From: CAZODA01 sp964578485
Lineage (GTDB): Bacteria > Bacteroidota > Bacteroidia > Bacteroidales > Marinilabiliaceae
DNA length: 33,635 bases
Direction of reading: 5' to 3'
NCBI GenBank assembly: GCA_964578485.1
Contig: CAZODA010000034.1
Span: 1 to 33,635 of the forward strand
The notes under the pieces are model-generated. The model searched no databases and was not told where the DNA came from. It was given only the letters and a program-made list of their open reading frames with translations. The position numbers and the translations under genes are program-made. Position 1 is the stretch's first letter; each line of letters begins with the position of its first letter. Positions 14,207 to 21,564 of the stretch are shown here, piece after piece.

Positions 14207-14236
14207 CAAATGTAGTAATAATGGCATTATAATCAA
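14207..14236 (-). promoter_or_regulatory. Promoter of the TIGR04255 operon
   Basis: On the minus strand TTG (14236-14234) is followed after 19 bases by TACATTTG (14214-14207), an exact TAnnTTTG. It lies 16 bases before the GTG start, so the leader would be only a few to about ten bases. Confidence 0.65.
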
Positions 14237-14791
14237 TTAGAAAGCGATTCGTTTTTGCTTTTTTAACGTTCCTATAGTATACGGCATAAGGCACAAACAT
14301 ACGCAATAATATAAAAAATGACAATTATGTTTTATAAAAGTTAAAATGAGTTTCTACCAACATATTGTGCTTAACGGTACATGCATGTTTATGTCTTTAT
14401 GAATAAAATCACATTTTTATGTTGCCTCTTCAAGGCGCAGGAGATGAAGAGATTCATCGACATAGGGCCTTGCCCTAGCCTGTTCCGCCGAGGCTTGACG
14501 AAGGCGGGAACCTGTTCCGCCGAGGCTTGACGATGGCGGGAACCTGTTCCGCCGAGGCTTGACGATGGCGGAAGCTTTTATATATAAGGCTTTCAGCCTA
14601 TTTTTTCGTGTCTTCGTGGATAAATAATTTGCGCGTTTCGGCTCCGCTCTCCCGCCTACCACCTACCGGTGATAGTCGGGATCTCGCTACGCTCAAAACA
14701 ACCAAGTTTAGAGTTTCGGGTTACTGCATCGCTCAGCTACTGTTTACTGATAACTGATTATTGTTGACTGATTTAAGTTTGTTTTTGCAAT
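14237..14791. other. Intergenic stretch with repeats, no gene
   Basis: The first part, to about 14410, is A/T-rich. It has GCACAA (14291-14296) and TTGTGC spaced by about 70 bases. The second part holds the tandem palindromic repeats, then pieces shared with other intergenic regions: CGGGATCTCGCTACGCTC, GTTTAGAGTTTCGGG and TGATAACTGATTA. A frame of 81 residues on the minus strand (14417-14662) reads through the repeats and is not credible. Confidence 0.6.
14479..14573 (+). repeat. Three tandem copies of a 32-base palindromic unit
   Basis: Units start at 14479, 14511 and 14543 with CCTGTTCCGCCGAGG. They differ at one position (GACGAAGG versus GACGATGG) and the last is one base shorter. Each unit holds TTCCGCC and GGCGG(G)AA arms around GAGGCTTGACGA, so each can form a hairpin. 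The GC content is far above the surroundings. This looks like an expanded REP-like intergenic element, not CRISPR, because there are no spacers. Confidence 0.9.
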
Positions 14792-16159
14792 CTACTCCAA
14801 CAATCTTTTAATAATCTTCAATTTTCGTTTTGAATAGGGTGCAAATTTAAGATTGGGTTCAATGCAAAATGGTTTGTCATAAATGCTTTTGAAGTGAGAG
14901 AAGGTGTCAAATCCTGCTTTTCCGTGATAGCTTCCAAAGCCGCTTAAACCAACACCCCCAAACGGAAGATGCTTGTTTGCTATATGCATTACGCTGTCGT
15001 TTACAGAACCGCCACCAAATGAAAATTCGTTTAGGATTTTGTTTATTGTTTTTCTGTTTTTTGAATAAATGTAACAGGCGAGTGGTTTGGGCCTCGATTT
15101 TACAACTGCTATTGTTTCGTCAAGGTTGGTAAATGAAATGACGGGAAGAATGGGGCCAAAAATTTCGTCTTTCATTATTTCATCTTCAAAAGAAACTTTG
15201 TGTAGAACTGTCGGACTGATAAAGCGCTTGTCTTTATCTGCATATCCGCCAGTAAATATTTTATCGCTATCAATAAGTTTTTGTAAGCGGTCAAAATTTA
15301 CGGTGTTTATTATTTGAGTATAGTTTTCGGTAAGTTTTTCGTTGTTGTAATGTGTTTCAATTTCATTTTTCAAAGCTCTCAAAAATTCTTTTTCGATTGA
15401 TTTTTCTATTAGGATATAATCAGGAGCAATACAGGTTTGTCCGGCATTCAAGTATTTTGCCCAAACAATGCGTTTGGCGGTCATTTTAATATCTGTATCA
15501 GCAAAAACAAAAGTCGGACTTTTTCCGCCTAATTCAAGCGTAACAGGCGTTAAGTGTTTGGCTGCTGCTTTATAAATTATCTTTCCGACAACTGTGCTTC
15601 CCGTAAAAAATATCTTGTCGAAGCGATGTTTTAAAAGTTCGGTAGTTTCTTCCACACCACCTTCCACCACACAAAAATATTCGCTCTGAAAATTATTATT
15701 GATGATTTGAGCCATTGTTTTTGAGGTTTCAGACGGGAGTTCGCTTGGTTTTAGTATCACAGTGTTTCCTGCTGCCAATGCAGTTAATGCTGGCACTAAT
15801 GAAAGCTGATAAGGATAATTCCACGCTCCTATAATCAATGTTGTTCCCAAAGGTTCGGGTATGATATAGCTTTTTGCAGGAAAATGAACTAATCCTGTTT
15901 TTACTCTTTTCCTTTTACCCCATTTCCGAATATTTGTCAGCATAGAGTTGATTTCATGATAAACCAACGAAAGCTCGGTCATATAGGTATCAAACTCCGA
16001 TTTTCCAAAATCCCGATAGATTGCTTTGTATAATAAATCTTCGTTTTGTTTCAGCAAGTTTTTGAATTTCTTCAACTGCTCAATTCTAAATCCAATGTCT
16101 TTTGTTTGATTTGAATTGAAGAAAATCCTTTGTTTTTCTATGATGTTTTCTACATTCAT
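14792..16159 (-). CDS. Aldehyde dehydrogenase, class 3 type
   Basis: This is an NAD(P)-dependent aldehyde dehydrogenase of 455 residues, the length of the short class 3 / fatty-aldehyde branch. Catalytic and binding residues are present: N114 in GAWNYP, K137 in ILKPSE, FFTGSTVVGK at 184-193 for the cofactor, E209 in LELGGKSP, and the nucleophile C243 in NAGQTCIAPDY. The C-terminal PFGGVGLSGFGSYHGKAGFD is also conserved. The likely role is oxidation of medium- or long-chain aldehydes to acids in the cytoplasm or at the membrane; the basic C-terminal tail KRKLKIIKRLLE could contact membranes. It starts at ATG 16159. The LarE-like gene lies 69 bases upstream on the same strand. Confidence 0.93.
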   Translation of the reverse strand: MNVENIIEKQRIFFNSNQTKDIGFRIEQLKKFKNLLKQNEDLLYKAIYRDFGKSEFDTYMTELSLVYHEINSMLTNIRKWGKRKRVKTGLVHFPAKSYIIPEPLGTTLIIGAWNYPYQLSLVPALTALAAGNTVILKPSELPSETSKTMAQIINNNFQSEYFCVVEGGVEETTELLKHRFDKIFFTGSTVVGKIIYKAAAKHLTPVTLELGGKSPTFVFADTDIKMTAKRIVWAKYLNAGQTCIAPDYILIEKSIEKEFLRALKNEIETHYNNEKLTENYTQIINTVNFDRLQKLIDSDKIFTGGYADKDKRFISPTVLHKVSFEDEIMKDEIFGPILPVISFTNLDETIAVVKSRPKPLACYIYSKNRKTINKILNEFSFGGGSVNDSVMHIANKHLPFGGVGLSGFGSYHGKAGFDTFSHFKSIYDKPFCIEPNLKFAPYSKRKLKIIKRLLE

Positions 16160-16228
16160 TTTTCAATGCTGAATTAAATAATTCACGTTAATTTGCGAAA
16201 ATTCGTTGACTTAATTCGTAATTGATTA

Positions 16229-17032
16229 TTATTTCCCTATAAGGCGGTTCAATTTTCCTGACACTAATCCTTCTTCATCAATTTGTGTATATACAAATCC
16301 TAAGTCTTTAAACTGTTTTGATATTTCCTCATAGGATTTTCGAAGGTTTTGTATTTGTGGCTGTGGCACTTCAATACTTGCTTTTTCGCCATAATATCTA
16401 ACTCTTGCATCAGAAAATCCCATGTTAGCGATAATTTCTTCTGCTTTTTCAATTTTGGAAAGTTTTTCAACGGTAATTGTTTCGCCGTAGGGTAGTCTGC
16501 TGCTAAGGCATGGGCTTGCAGGTTTATTCCACACTTTAAGTCCCGCTTCTTCTGCCAATTTTCTGACATCATTTTTCGTCATTTCACAATCGGCCAATGG
16601 GCTAAATGCTTCATATCTGCCAGCAGCCTTTAGTCCGGGTCTGTAGTCGCCCAAGTCACTTTTATTATTTCCATTTACTAAGACAAAGCCCGGATAATAT
16701 TTATCTCTATACTGTTTCATTACTGTATAGAGTGAGCTTTTGCACCAGAAGCACCGATCGTGGGGATTATTTTTATAATTGGGGTCCAGTATTTCGTTGG
16801 GATAAATAATTTTATATTCTATATCATTATCCTCACAAAACTGTTTTGCAATATGCAGATCACGTCGTTTAAGGCTTGGTGAGTCTCCTATAAGGGCTAT
16901 TGCTTTTTCTTTTGGCAAGGCTTGACGTGCAGCCCAAGCAACCAAACATGAATCCACGCCTCCCGATAGGGCTGTTAATATTCCATTTTTATTGCTGAAC
17001 CAATTATTCAGCTTAAATCTAAAATCATCCAT
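16229..17032 (-). CDS. larE: LarE-type ATP-dependent sulfur transferase
   Basis: This 267-residue PP-loop ATPase matches the LarE/ExsB-like family. The PP-loop SGGVDS is at residues 23-28. HDRCFWCK (C94, C97) and SPCLSSR (C175) follow. In Lactobacillus plantarum LarE, Cys176 of the same motif is the sulfur donor that is sacrificed to build the nickel-pincer cofactor of lactate racemase. The motif and length agree well. The partners larA, larB and larC are not in the window, so the target may be LarA encoded elsewhere or another sulfur acceptor. Members with extra cysteines may hold an Fe-S cluster instead, and C94/C97 allow that possibility. It starts at ATG 17032. Confidence 0.85.
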   Translation of the reverse strand: MDDFRFKLNNWFSNKNGILTALSGGVDSCLVAWAARQALPKEKAIALIGDSPSLKRRDLHIAKQFCEDNDIEYKIIYPNEILDPNYKNNPHDRCFWCKSSLYTVMKQYRDKYYPGFVLVNGNNKSDLGDYRPGLKAAGRYEAFSPLADCEMTKNDVRKLAEEAGLKVWNKPASPCLSSRLPYGETITVEKLSKIEKAEEIIANMGFSDARVRYYGEKASIEVPQPQIQNLRKSYEEISKQFKDLGFVYTQIDEEGLVSGKLNRLIGK

Positions 17033-17252
17033 TCAAATAATAATTTGCAAGAAACTTCATTTAAAATCACAAATCTCCGACTTGATAAAATTTTTTTGTA
17101 AAATTATAGCTGTTAACATCAAATCCAATAAAAATATCTTGATTTTTATTGCTAAGTCGTCACTCTACGAATCTTCAAATTTATAAATCAACCAATAAAC
17201 ATAGCATAATGTTTTGTATTCGATAAAGCTTTTTTCTATTTTGTAGAAAAAA

Positions 17253-17495
17253 ATGGAATGTCGAGAAAACTGTGGTGCATGTTGCATAGTTCCGTCTATT
17301 TCATCCCCCATTCCGGGCATGCCAAATGGAAAGCCTGCCGGTGTTAGATGCATTCATCTTACAGAGGATAATCGTTGTGCTCTTTTTTATTCTGATGAAC
17401 GTCCTGCCGTTTGCATAGGTTTTAAGCCTGAAATTTCGGTATGCGGAAACAACCGTGAAGAAGCTTTTGCCATTTTAAAATGGCTTGAAAGTTGA
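17253..17495 (+). CDS. Small YkgJ-type cysteine cluster protein
   Basis: This 80-residue protein has eight cysteines: C3, C7, C10, C11, C33, C42, C54 and C64. The order C-x3-C-x2-CC ... VRCIHL ... RCALF ... PAVCIGF fits the YkgJ/zinc- or Fe-S-cluster family (PF03692). The family binds a metal cluster and its role is mostly unknown. It is short compared with many members but complete, and the closing MECRENCGACC start is the canonical N-terminus. It is divergent from larE, with 220 bases between them, and lies upstream of frr on the same strand. Confidence 0.85.
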   Translation: MECRENCGACCIVPSISSPIPGMPNGKPAGVRCIHLTEDNRCALFYSDERPAVCIGFKPEISVCGNNREEAFAILKWLES

Positions 17496-17622
17496 GATAC
17501 AGAGTAATTTTTTTATATTTGTTTAATACAAATAAAAAAGTTCTATTAATTTTACTTATACTTTTTCACTAATAGATTTAATTTTAGAAACTCAATATAT
17601 CATTAATTTAAATATTTGCTCT

Positions 17623-18186
17623 ATGGAAGAGAACGTTAAACTTGTTCTGGATATCGCCACTGAAAAAATGGAAAAGGCCATTGAGCACCTTGATCGTGAA
17701 ATGGGAAAAATTCGTGCCGGAAGGGCTAATCCCAGGGTTCTTGATGGTGTTTTAGTGGATTATTATGGTTCACAGACTCCTTTGGCACAAGTTGCCGGTA
17801 TTAATACACCTGATCCTCGTACTATAGCCATTCAGCCATGGGAAAAAGCAATGATTCCTATCATAGAAAAAGCTATTTTGGCGGCCAATCTTGGGATGAA
17901 TCCCGATAATAACGGTGAAATAATTCGTATTAACGTTCCCCCTCTCACTGAAGAACGGCGTAAAGAATTAGTAAAGTTGGTCAAGAAAATTGGTGAAGAG
18001 ACACGCATAGGAGTCCGCAATGCTCGTCGCGAAGCAAATGATGAATTTAAAAAGCTTCAAAAAGATGGCTTACCCGAAGATATGGGGAAAGACGCCGAAA
18101 ATGACACTCAAAAACTTACTGATGATTTTATGAAACGTATTGATGGTATGCTTGAACAAAAGGAAAAAGATATCATGACGGTTTAA
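17623..18186 (+). CDS. frr: Ribosome recycling factor
   Basis: This is a 187-residue RRF, which with EF-G splits post-termination ribosomes. The family features are clear: EHLDREMGKIRAGRANP, TPLAQVAGINTPDPRTIAIQPWEK, NLGMNPDNNGEIIRINVPPLTEERRKELVK and a coiled-coil C-terminus. The length is standard. It starts at ATG 17623. It is not next to pyrH as in many bacteria; pyrH lies at 27.1 kb. It converges with tyrS and shares its terminator. Confidence 0.97.
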   Translation: MEENVKLVLDIATEKMEKAIEHLDREMGKIRAGRANPRVLDGVLVDYYGSQTPLAQVAGINTPDPRTIAIQPWEKAMIPIIEKAILAANLGMNPDNNGEIIRINVPPLTEERRKELVKLVKKIGEETRIGVRNARREANDEFKKLQKDGLPEDMGKDAENDTQKLTDDFMKRIDGMLEQKEKDIMTV

Positions 18187-18213
18187 AATTCATTTAAAAC
18201 CTAACAATAAATT

Positions 18214-18251
18214 ATTATTCCCTTATTATTGAACTATAATAAGGGAATAAT
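18214..18251. terminator. Bidirectional terminator shared by frr and tyrS
   Basis: ATTATTCCCTTATTAT and ATAATAAGGGAATAAT are perfect 16-bp arms around TGAACT. T runs and A runs flank it on the two strands. The tyrS stop codon (18226-18228) and its last codons lie inside the stem, so the hairpin is partly coding. Confidence 0.85.
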
Positions 18252-19518
18252 TTTTCTTTCCTTTTTGTATTAAAATATATTTCTCATTGAGCAAAGCCGA
18301 CAGATCAATTATTTGATCGTGGTTTTCAATTCTTTCTTTGTTTACACTAAGTCCGCCTCCCTTAATGGTTCGTCGTGCCTCACCTTTTGAGGGGAAAACA
18401 GCTGTTTCTTCTGCCAGCATATCAACTACATTTATTCCCTTCTCAATAATATTCTTTGATAATTCAAATACCGGGACACCATCAAAAATGGAAAGCAGAG
18501 TTTTTTCATCCATTTTCCGTAAAGTTTCGGTAGTTCCTTTACCAAACAATATTTGTGAAGCTTCGAGCGCAAAATTATATGCCTCGCTGCCATGAACCAT
18601 AACTGTAACTTCTTCGGCCAATTTTTTTTGTAACACACGAGTGTGTGGAGCTTCTTTTTGTTGAATTAGCAACTCATCAATTTCCTCTTTTCCAAGCAGG
18701 GTGAAAATCTTTATATATTTTTCTGCATCGTCATCTGAGGTATTAAGCCAGAACTGATAAAACTGATATGGGCTGGTACGTTCAGGGTCTAACCAGACAT
18801 TTCCACTTTCTGTTTTTCCAAATTTTCCTCCATCAGCTTTTGTAATAAGGGGGCAGGTTAGTGCAAATGCTTCTCCACCTGCTATACGTCGTATCAATTC
18901 GGTACCTGTAGTTATATTTCCCCATTGATCTGACCCTCCCATTTGCAGTTTGCAATTTTCCTTTTCATAAAGATGCAGAAAATCGTAGCCTTGCACCAAT
19001 TGGTAACTAAATTCGGTAAATGACAAGCCTTCTCGTGAATCGCCTGTAATACGCTTTTTTACCGAATCTTTCGACATCATATAATTTACTGTAATATGTT
19101 TACCCACATCACGGATAAAATCAAGGAAGGAGAAATCCTTCATCCAATCAAAGTTATTGACCATTTTAGCCTCATTGGCCTGGTTGGAACTAAAGTCTAG
19201 AAACTTACTCAACTGCTTCTTAATACTTTCTTGGTTATGACCTAAAGTCTCTTCATCTAAGAGATTACGTTCCGATGATTTTAAAGAAGGATCACCAATC
19301 ATGCCGGTAGCTCCCCCAACTAAAACAATGGGTCTGTGACCTGCAACCTGAAAATGCTTCAACATCATGACACTAACCAAATGTCCTATATGTAATGAGT
19401 CTGCTGTTGGGTCAATACCAACATAGGCAGAAGTCATTTCTTTCAATAATTGTTCTTCAGTTCCCGGCATGATATCATGGATCATGCCTCTCCATTTTAG
19501 TTCATCAACAAAATTCAT
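18226..19518 (-). CDS. tyrS: Tyrosyl-tRNA synthetase
   Basis: This 430-residue class I synthetase charges tRNA-Tyr. The HIGH motif is at residues 43-46 (SLHIGHLV), preceded by the Tyr-binding YVGIDPTADS. The KMSKS-equivalent is KFGKT in ADGGKFGKTESGNVW. QLVQGYDFLHLY and MGGSDQWGNITTG are typical of bacterial TyrRS. The C-terminal S4-like RNA-binding domain (about 360-430) contains EARRTIKGGGLSVN. It starts at ATG 19518. Its last codons form one arm of the terminator hairpin. Confidence 0.97.
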   Translation of the reverse strand: MNFVDELKWRGMIHDIMPGTEEQLLKEMTSAYVGIDPTADSLHIGHLVSVMMLKHFQVAGHRPIVLVGGATGMIGDPSLKSSERNLLDEETLGHNQESIKKQLSKFLDFSSNQANEAKMVNNFDWMKDFSFLDFIRDVGKHITVNYMMSKDSVKKRITGDSREGLSFTEFSYQLVQGYDFLHLYEKENCKLQMGGSDQWGNITTGTELIRRIAGGEAFALTCPLITKADGGKFGKTESGNVWLDPERTSPYQFYQFWLNTSDDDAEKYIKIFTLLGKEEIDELLIQQKEAPHTRVLQKKLAEEVTVMVHGSEAYNFALEASQILFGKGTTETLRKMDEKTLLSIFDGVPVFELSKNIIEKGINVVDMLAEETAVFPSKGEARRTIKGGGLSVNKERIENHDQIIDLSALLNEKYILIQKGKKNYSLIIVQ

Positions 19519-19562
19519 TGATATTTTAATTTTTCTTCCGGTTATTATATCAAAAAGTTGGG

Positions 19563-19570
19563 CAAAGATA
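19563..19570 (-). promoter_or_regulatory. Promoter -7 element for tyrS
   Basis: On the minus strand it reads TATCTTTG, an exact TAnnTTTG, in the gap between cvpA and tyrS. It lies 45 bases before the tyrS start. No clear -33 box is seen at the usual distance. It suggests that tyrS can be transcribed apart from cvpA. Confidence 0.5.
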
Positions 19571-19593
19571 TAAAAAATCTCAATTCCTTGAGT

Positions 19594-20121
19594 TTAAAAA
19601 TCTGAAAGAGCAGGAAGATCCTCAATTCGAGGCAACAAATATTCAGATTTTACATTTAAGGTATGTAAAACAGAAGGTGCAAATTTCTTTATGGGATCAT
19701 ATAACCACGACTGATGTTCTTTATCTCTTGTATTAATTTTTCCTTCCAATCCGAATGCATCTGTGAGAATGAGCAAAATACTAATCAAAAATGCAGCTTT
19801 TAAAATTCCAAAAACAGCTCCTGCAAGTCGGTTTAACCATCCTAAGGCAATAGCTTTCATAAGCTTATCTGCTATTCTTGCAACAATATGAACAACAATA
19901 ACTGTAAATACAAAAACCAATATAAAAGCAATAACAGAAACATAATGTGAAGTTAAATTTTCTGATAGCCAAGCGGCAGCAACATTTGAAAATTTAATAG
20001 CGACAATAATACCGAGCAATAAAGCTATCAGGGATGACAACTCAATTATTAGTCCGTTTTTCAATCCTTTTAGTGCAAACAGAATAATAATTATCAAAGC
20101 TATAACGTCAAAAAAATGCAT
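19594..20121 (-). CDS. CvpA family membrane protein
   Basis: This 175-residue inner-membrane protein has about four hydrophobic helices (residues 3-20, 26-48, 58-85 and 100-125). The N-terminus FFDVIALIIIILFALKGLKNGLIIELSSLIALLLGIIVA is characteristic of CvpA (colicin V production). LNRLAGAVFGILKA corresponds to the second conserved block. CvpA homologues are linked to envelope integrity, but the molecular role is unsettled. The soluble tail of about 45 residues is polar. It is upstream of tyrS on the same strand. The 293 bases before it are A/T-rich without visible features. Confidence 0.85.
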   Translation of the reverse strand: MHFFDVIALIIIILFALKGLKNGLIIELSSLIALLLGIIVAIKFSNVAAAWLSENLTSHYVSVIAFILVFVFTVIVVHIVARIADKLMKAIALGWLNRLAGAVFGILKAAFLISILLILTDAFGLEGKINTRDKEHQSWLYDPIKKFAPSVLHTLNVKSEYLLPRIEDLPALSDF

Positions 20122-20414
20122 TAGAAGTCATATTAGTAAATTAATTTTCCACTTTGTAAAATTAAAACAATTATTCATTGCAGCAATAAAACCTTAAACA
20201 CTCTAATATGCTGCTATTTCTTTAAGAATTTAGTACTTTAACAACAAATAGATCAAAACATTTTTAATAATCTCATAGTTTTTTTAATTTTATTCATCGT
20301 ATTTTAAGGAAGTTATTATTTATCATTTAAATATTTTGATTTTTTGTCCCTACATATCATTATGGATATTGAAGATTAATTGAATCAGTTTAGTTAAATT
20401 TTATATTTATTATT

Positions 20415-20666
20415 ATGGAAAATGATAAAGTTCAAAGCTCGCAAGTTATTAAAACAAGCGAATGGGTAATCACAATACTTATTATGATTATTCCCCTTGT
20501 TAATTTAATTATGCTCTTCATTTGGGCCTTTGGTGGTGAGACTAATCCCACAAAAGCCAACTGGGCAAAAGCATCATTAATTTGGGCCGCCATAGGTTTG
20601 GTACTTTCTTTCTTAATTGGATTGTTTGGTGTAATATTTAGTTCGGCCTTGATTTCAGGTTTATAA
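20415..20666 (+). CDS. Small two-helix membrane protein
   Basis: This 83-residue protein has a short polar N-terminus and two hydrophobic segments (about 17-39 and 52-75). They are joined by a loop, GGETNPTKANWAKA. The loop pattern, Asn-x-x-Lys-x-Asn-Trp-Ala-Lys/Arg-Ala, recurs in small Bacteroidota inner-membrane proteins. No function is known. It stands alone in front of a repeat-rich gap. Confidence 0.65.
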   Translation: MENDKVQSSQVIKTSEWVITILIMIIPLVNLIMLFIWAFGGETNPTKANWAKASLIWAAIGLVLSFLIGLFGVIFSSALISGL

Positions 20667-20843
20667 AGTAGTTGGATTCACGTAGAGAGGGTTCACGCAA
20701 AGCTCGCAAAGAGAGATGCACGCCAAGAACGCAAAGATCAATTACGAATTAAGTCATCAGTTTCGAGTTTAGGGTTTAGGGTTAAGGGTTTTTGAGCGTA
20801 ACGAAATCCCGAAACTCTAAACTCAAAACTCAAAACTTATTAT

Positions 20844-20885
20844 TGATAACTGATTACTGATCATTGATGACTGATGACTGATTAT
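20844..20885 (+). repeat. Degenerate TGATnACTGAT repeat run
   Basis: Units of TGATAACTGATTA, CTGATCATTGATGA and CTGATGACTGATTA follow each other. The first 13 bases recur exactly at 14748-14760 in the other repeat-rich gap. Confidence 0.6.
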
Positions 20886-20935
20886 GCTAGGTGTGCAAAA
20901 ATCTATGCCCGGGATTTTATTTAAATATTTTATTA

Positions 20936-20943
20936 TATTTTTG
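20936..20943 (+). promoter_or_regulatory. Promoter -7 element for efp
   Basis: TATTTTTG fits TAnnTTTG and is followed by TAG. It lies 34 bases upstream of the efp start. The -33 box is not distinct in the A/T-rich sequence. Confidence 0.5.
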
Positions 20944-20977
20944 TAGAATTAATTTTTAAAAAATAAAAGATCATATT

Positions 20978-21544
20978 ATGGCTACAACAGCTGATTTCAG
21001 AAATGGAATGTGTATAGAACACAATGGACAGCTTTTTACTATTGTTCAATTTCAACATGTAAAACCCGGCAAGGGACCTGCATTTGTACGTACAAAACTC
21101 AAAAATATATCTACCGGTCGTGTAATTGAAAACACCTTTACAGCAGGTGTAAAAGTAACAGAAGCTCGTGTAGAACACCGGCCTCATCAATTTTTATATA
21201 AAGATGACAGTGGTTACCATTTTATGAATACTGAGAATTTTGAGCAATTAGCAATTTCTGAAGAGCTCGTTGAATCGCCTGATCTTATGCGTGAAGGTCA
21301 GGAAGTAACTTTGGTTTATCATGTAGATTCAGACACTCCTTTAATGACCAATCTTCCTCAATTTATTGTTTATGAAGTAACTTATACTGAGCCGGGGGTA
21401 AGAGGAGACACCTCATCTACTTCTTCCAGTAAGCCTGCAACTATTGATACAGGAACAACCATTATGGTTCCTTTATTTATTGAGATAGGTGAAAAAATCA
21501 AAGTTGACACTAAGGATAGGACCTATGTAGAACGTGCCAAGTAG
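20978..21544 (+). CDS. efp: Elongation factor P
   Basis: This 188-residue EF-P helps ribosomes through polyproline stretches. The N-terminal KOW-like domain holds the loop VKPGKGPAFVRTK with K32 at the tip, the site that is modified in many bacteria. Two OB domains follow, and the C-terminus has TGTTIMVPLFIEIGEKIKVDT. The length is normal. The modifying enzymes EpmA/EpmB are not in the window, so the modification state is open. It is convergent with the SpoIIE-type phosphatase (20-base gap). Confidence 0.97.
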   Translation: MATTADFRNGMCIEHNGQLFTIVQFQHVKPGKGPAFVRTKLKNISTGRVIENTFTAGVKVTEARVEHRPHQFLYKDDSGYHFMNTENFEQLAISEELVESPDLMREGQEVTLVYHVDSDTPLMTNLPQFIVYEVTYTEPGVRGDTSSTSSSKPATIDTGTTIMVPLFIEIGEKIKVDTKDRTYVERAK

Positions 21545-21564
21545 GAGAAAAAAACATCAATTAT

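Larger units (their letters stand above)
20667..20977. other. Repeat-rich gap upstream of efp
   Basis: No gene is seen. It contains several CGCAAAG copies (20696-20747), a GGGTTTAGGGTTAAGGG run, GAGCGTAACGAAATCCCGAAAC on the plus strand (an inverted relative of 14677-14720 and 11720-11737), and a run of TGAT/ACTGAT units at 20844-20885. The last 60 bases hold the efp promoter region. Confidence 0.6.

Noticed and set aside
14479..14573. Possible CRISPR array
   Set aside because: The units are joined head to tail without spacers and no cas genes are present.
14417..14662. 81-residue frame on the minus strand
   Set aside because: It is read through the tandem 32-base repeats; residues repeat with the DNA.
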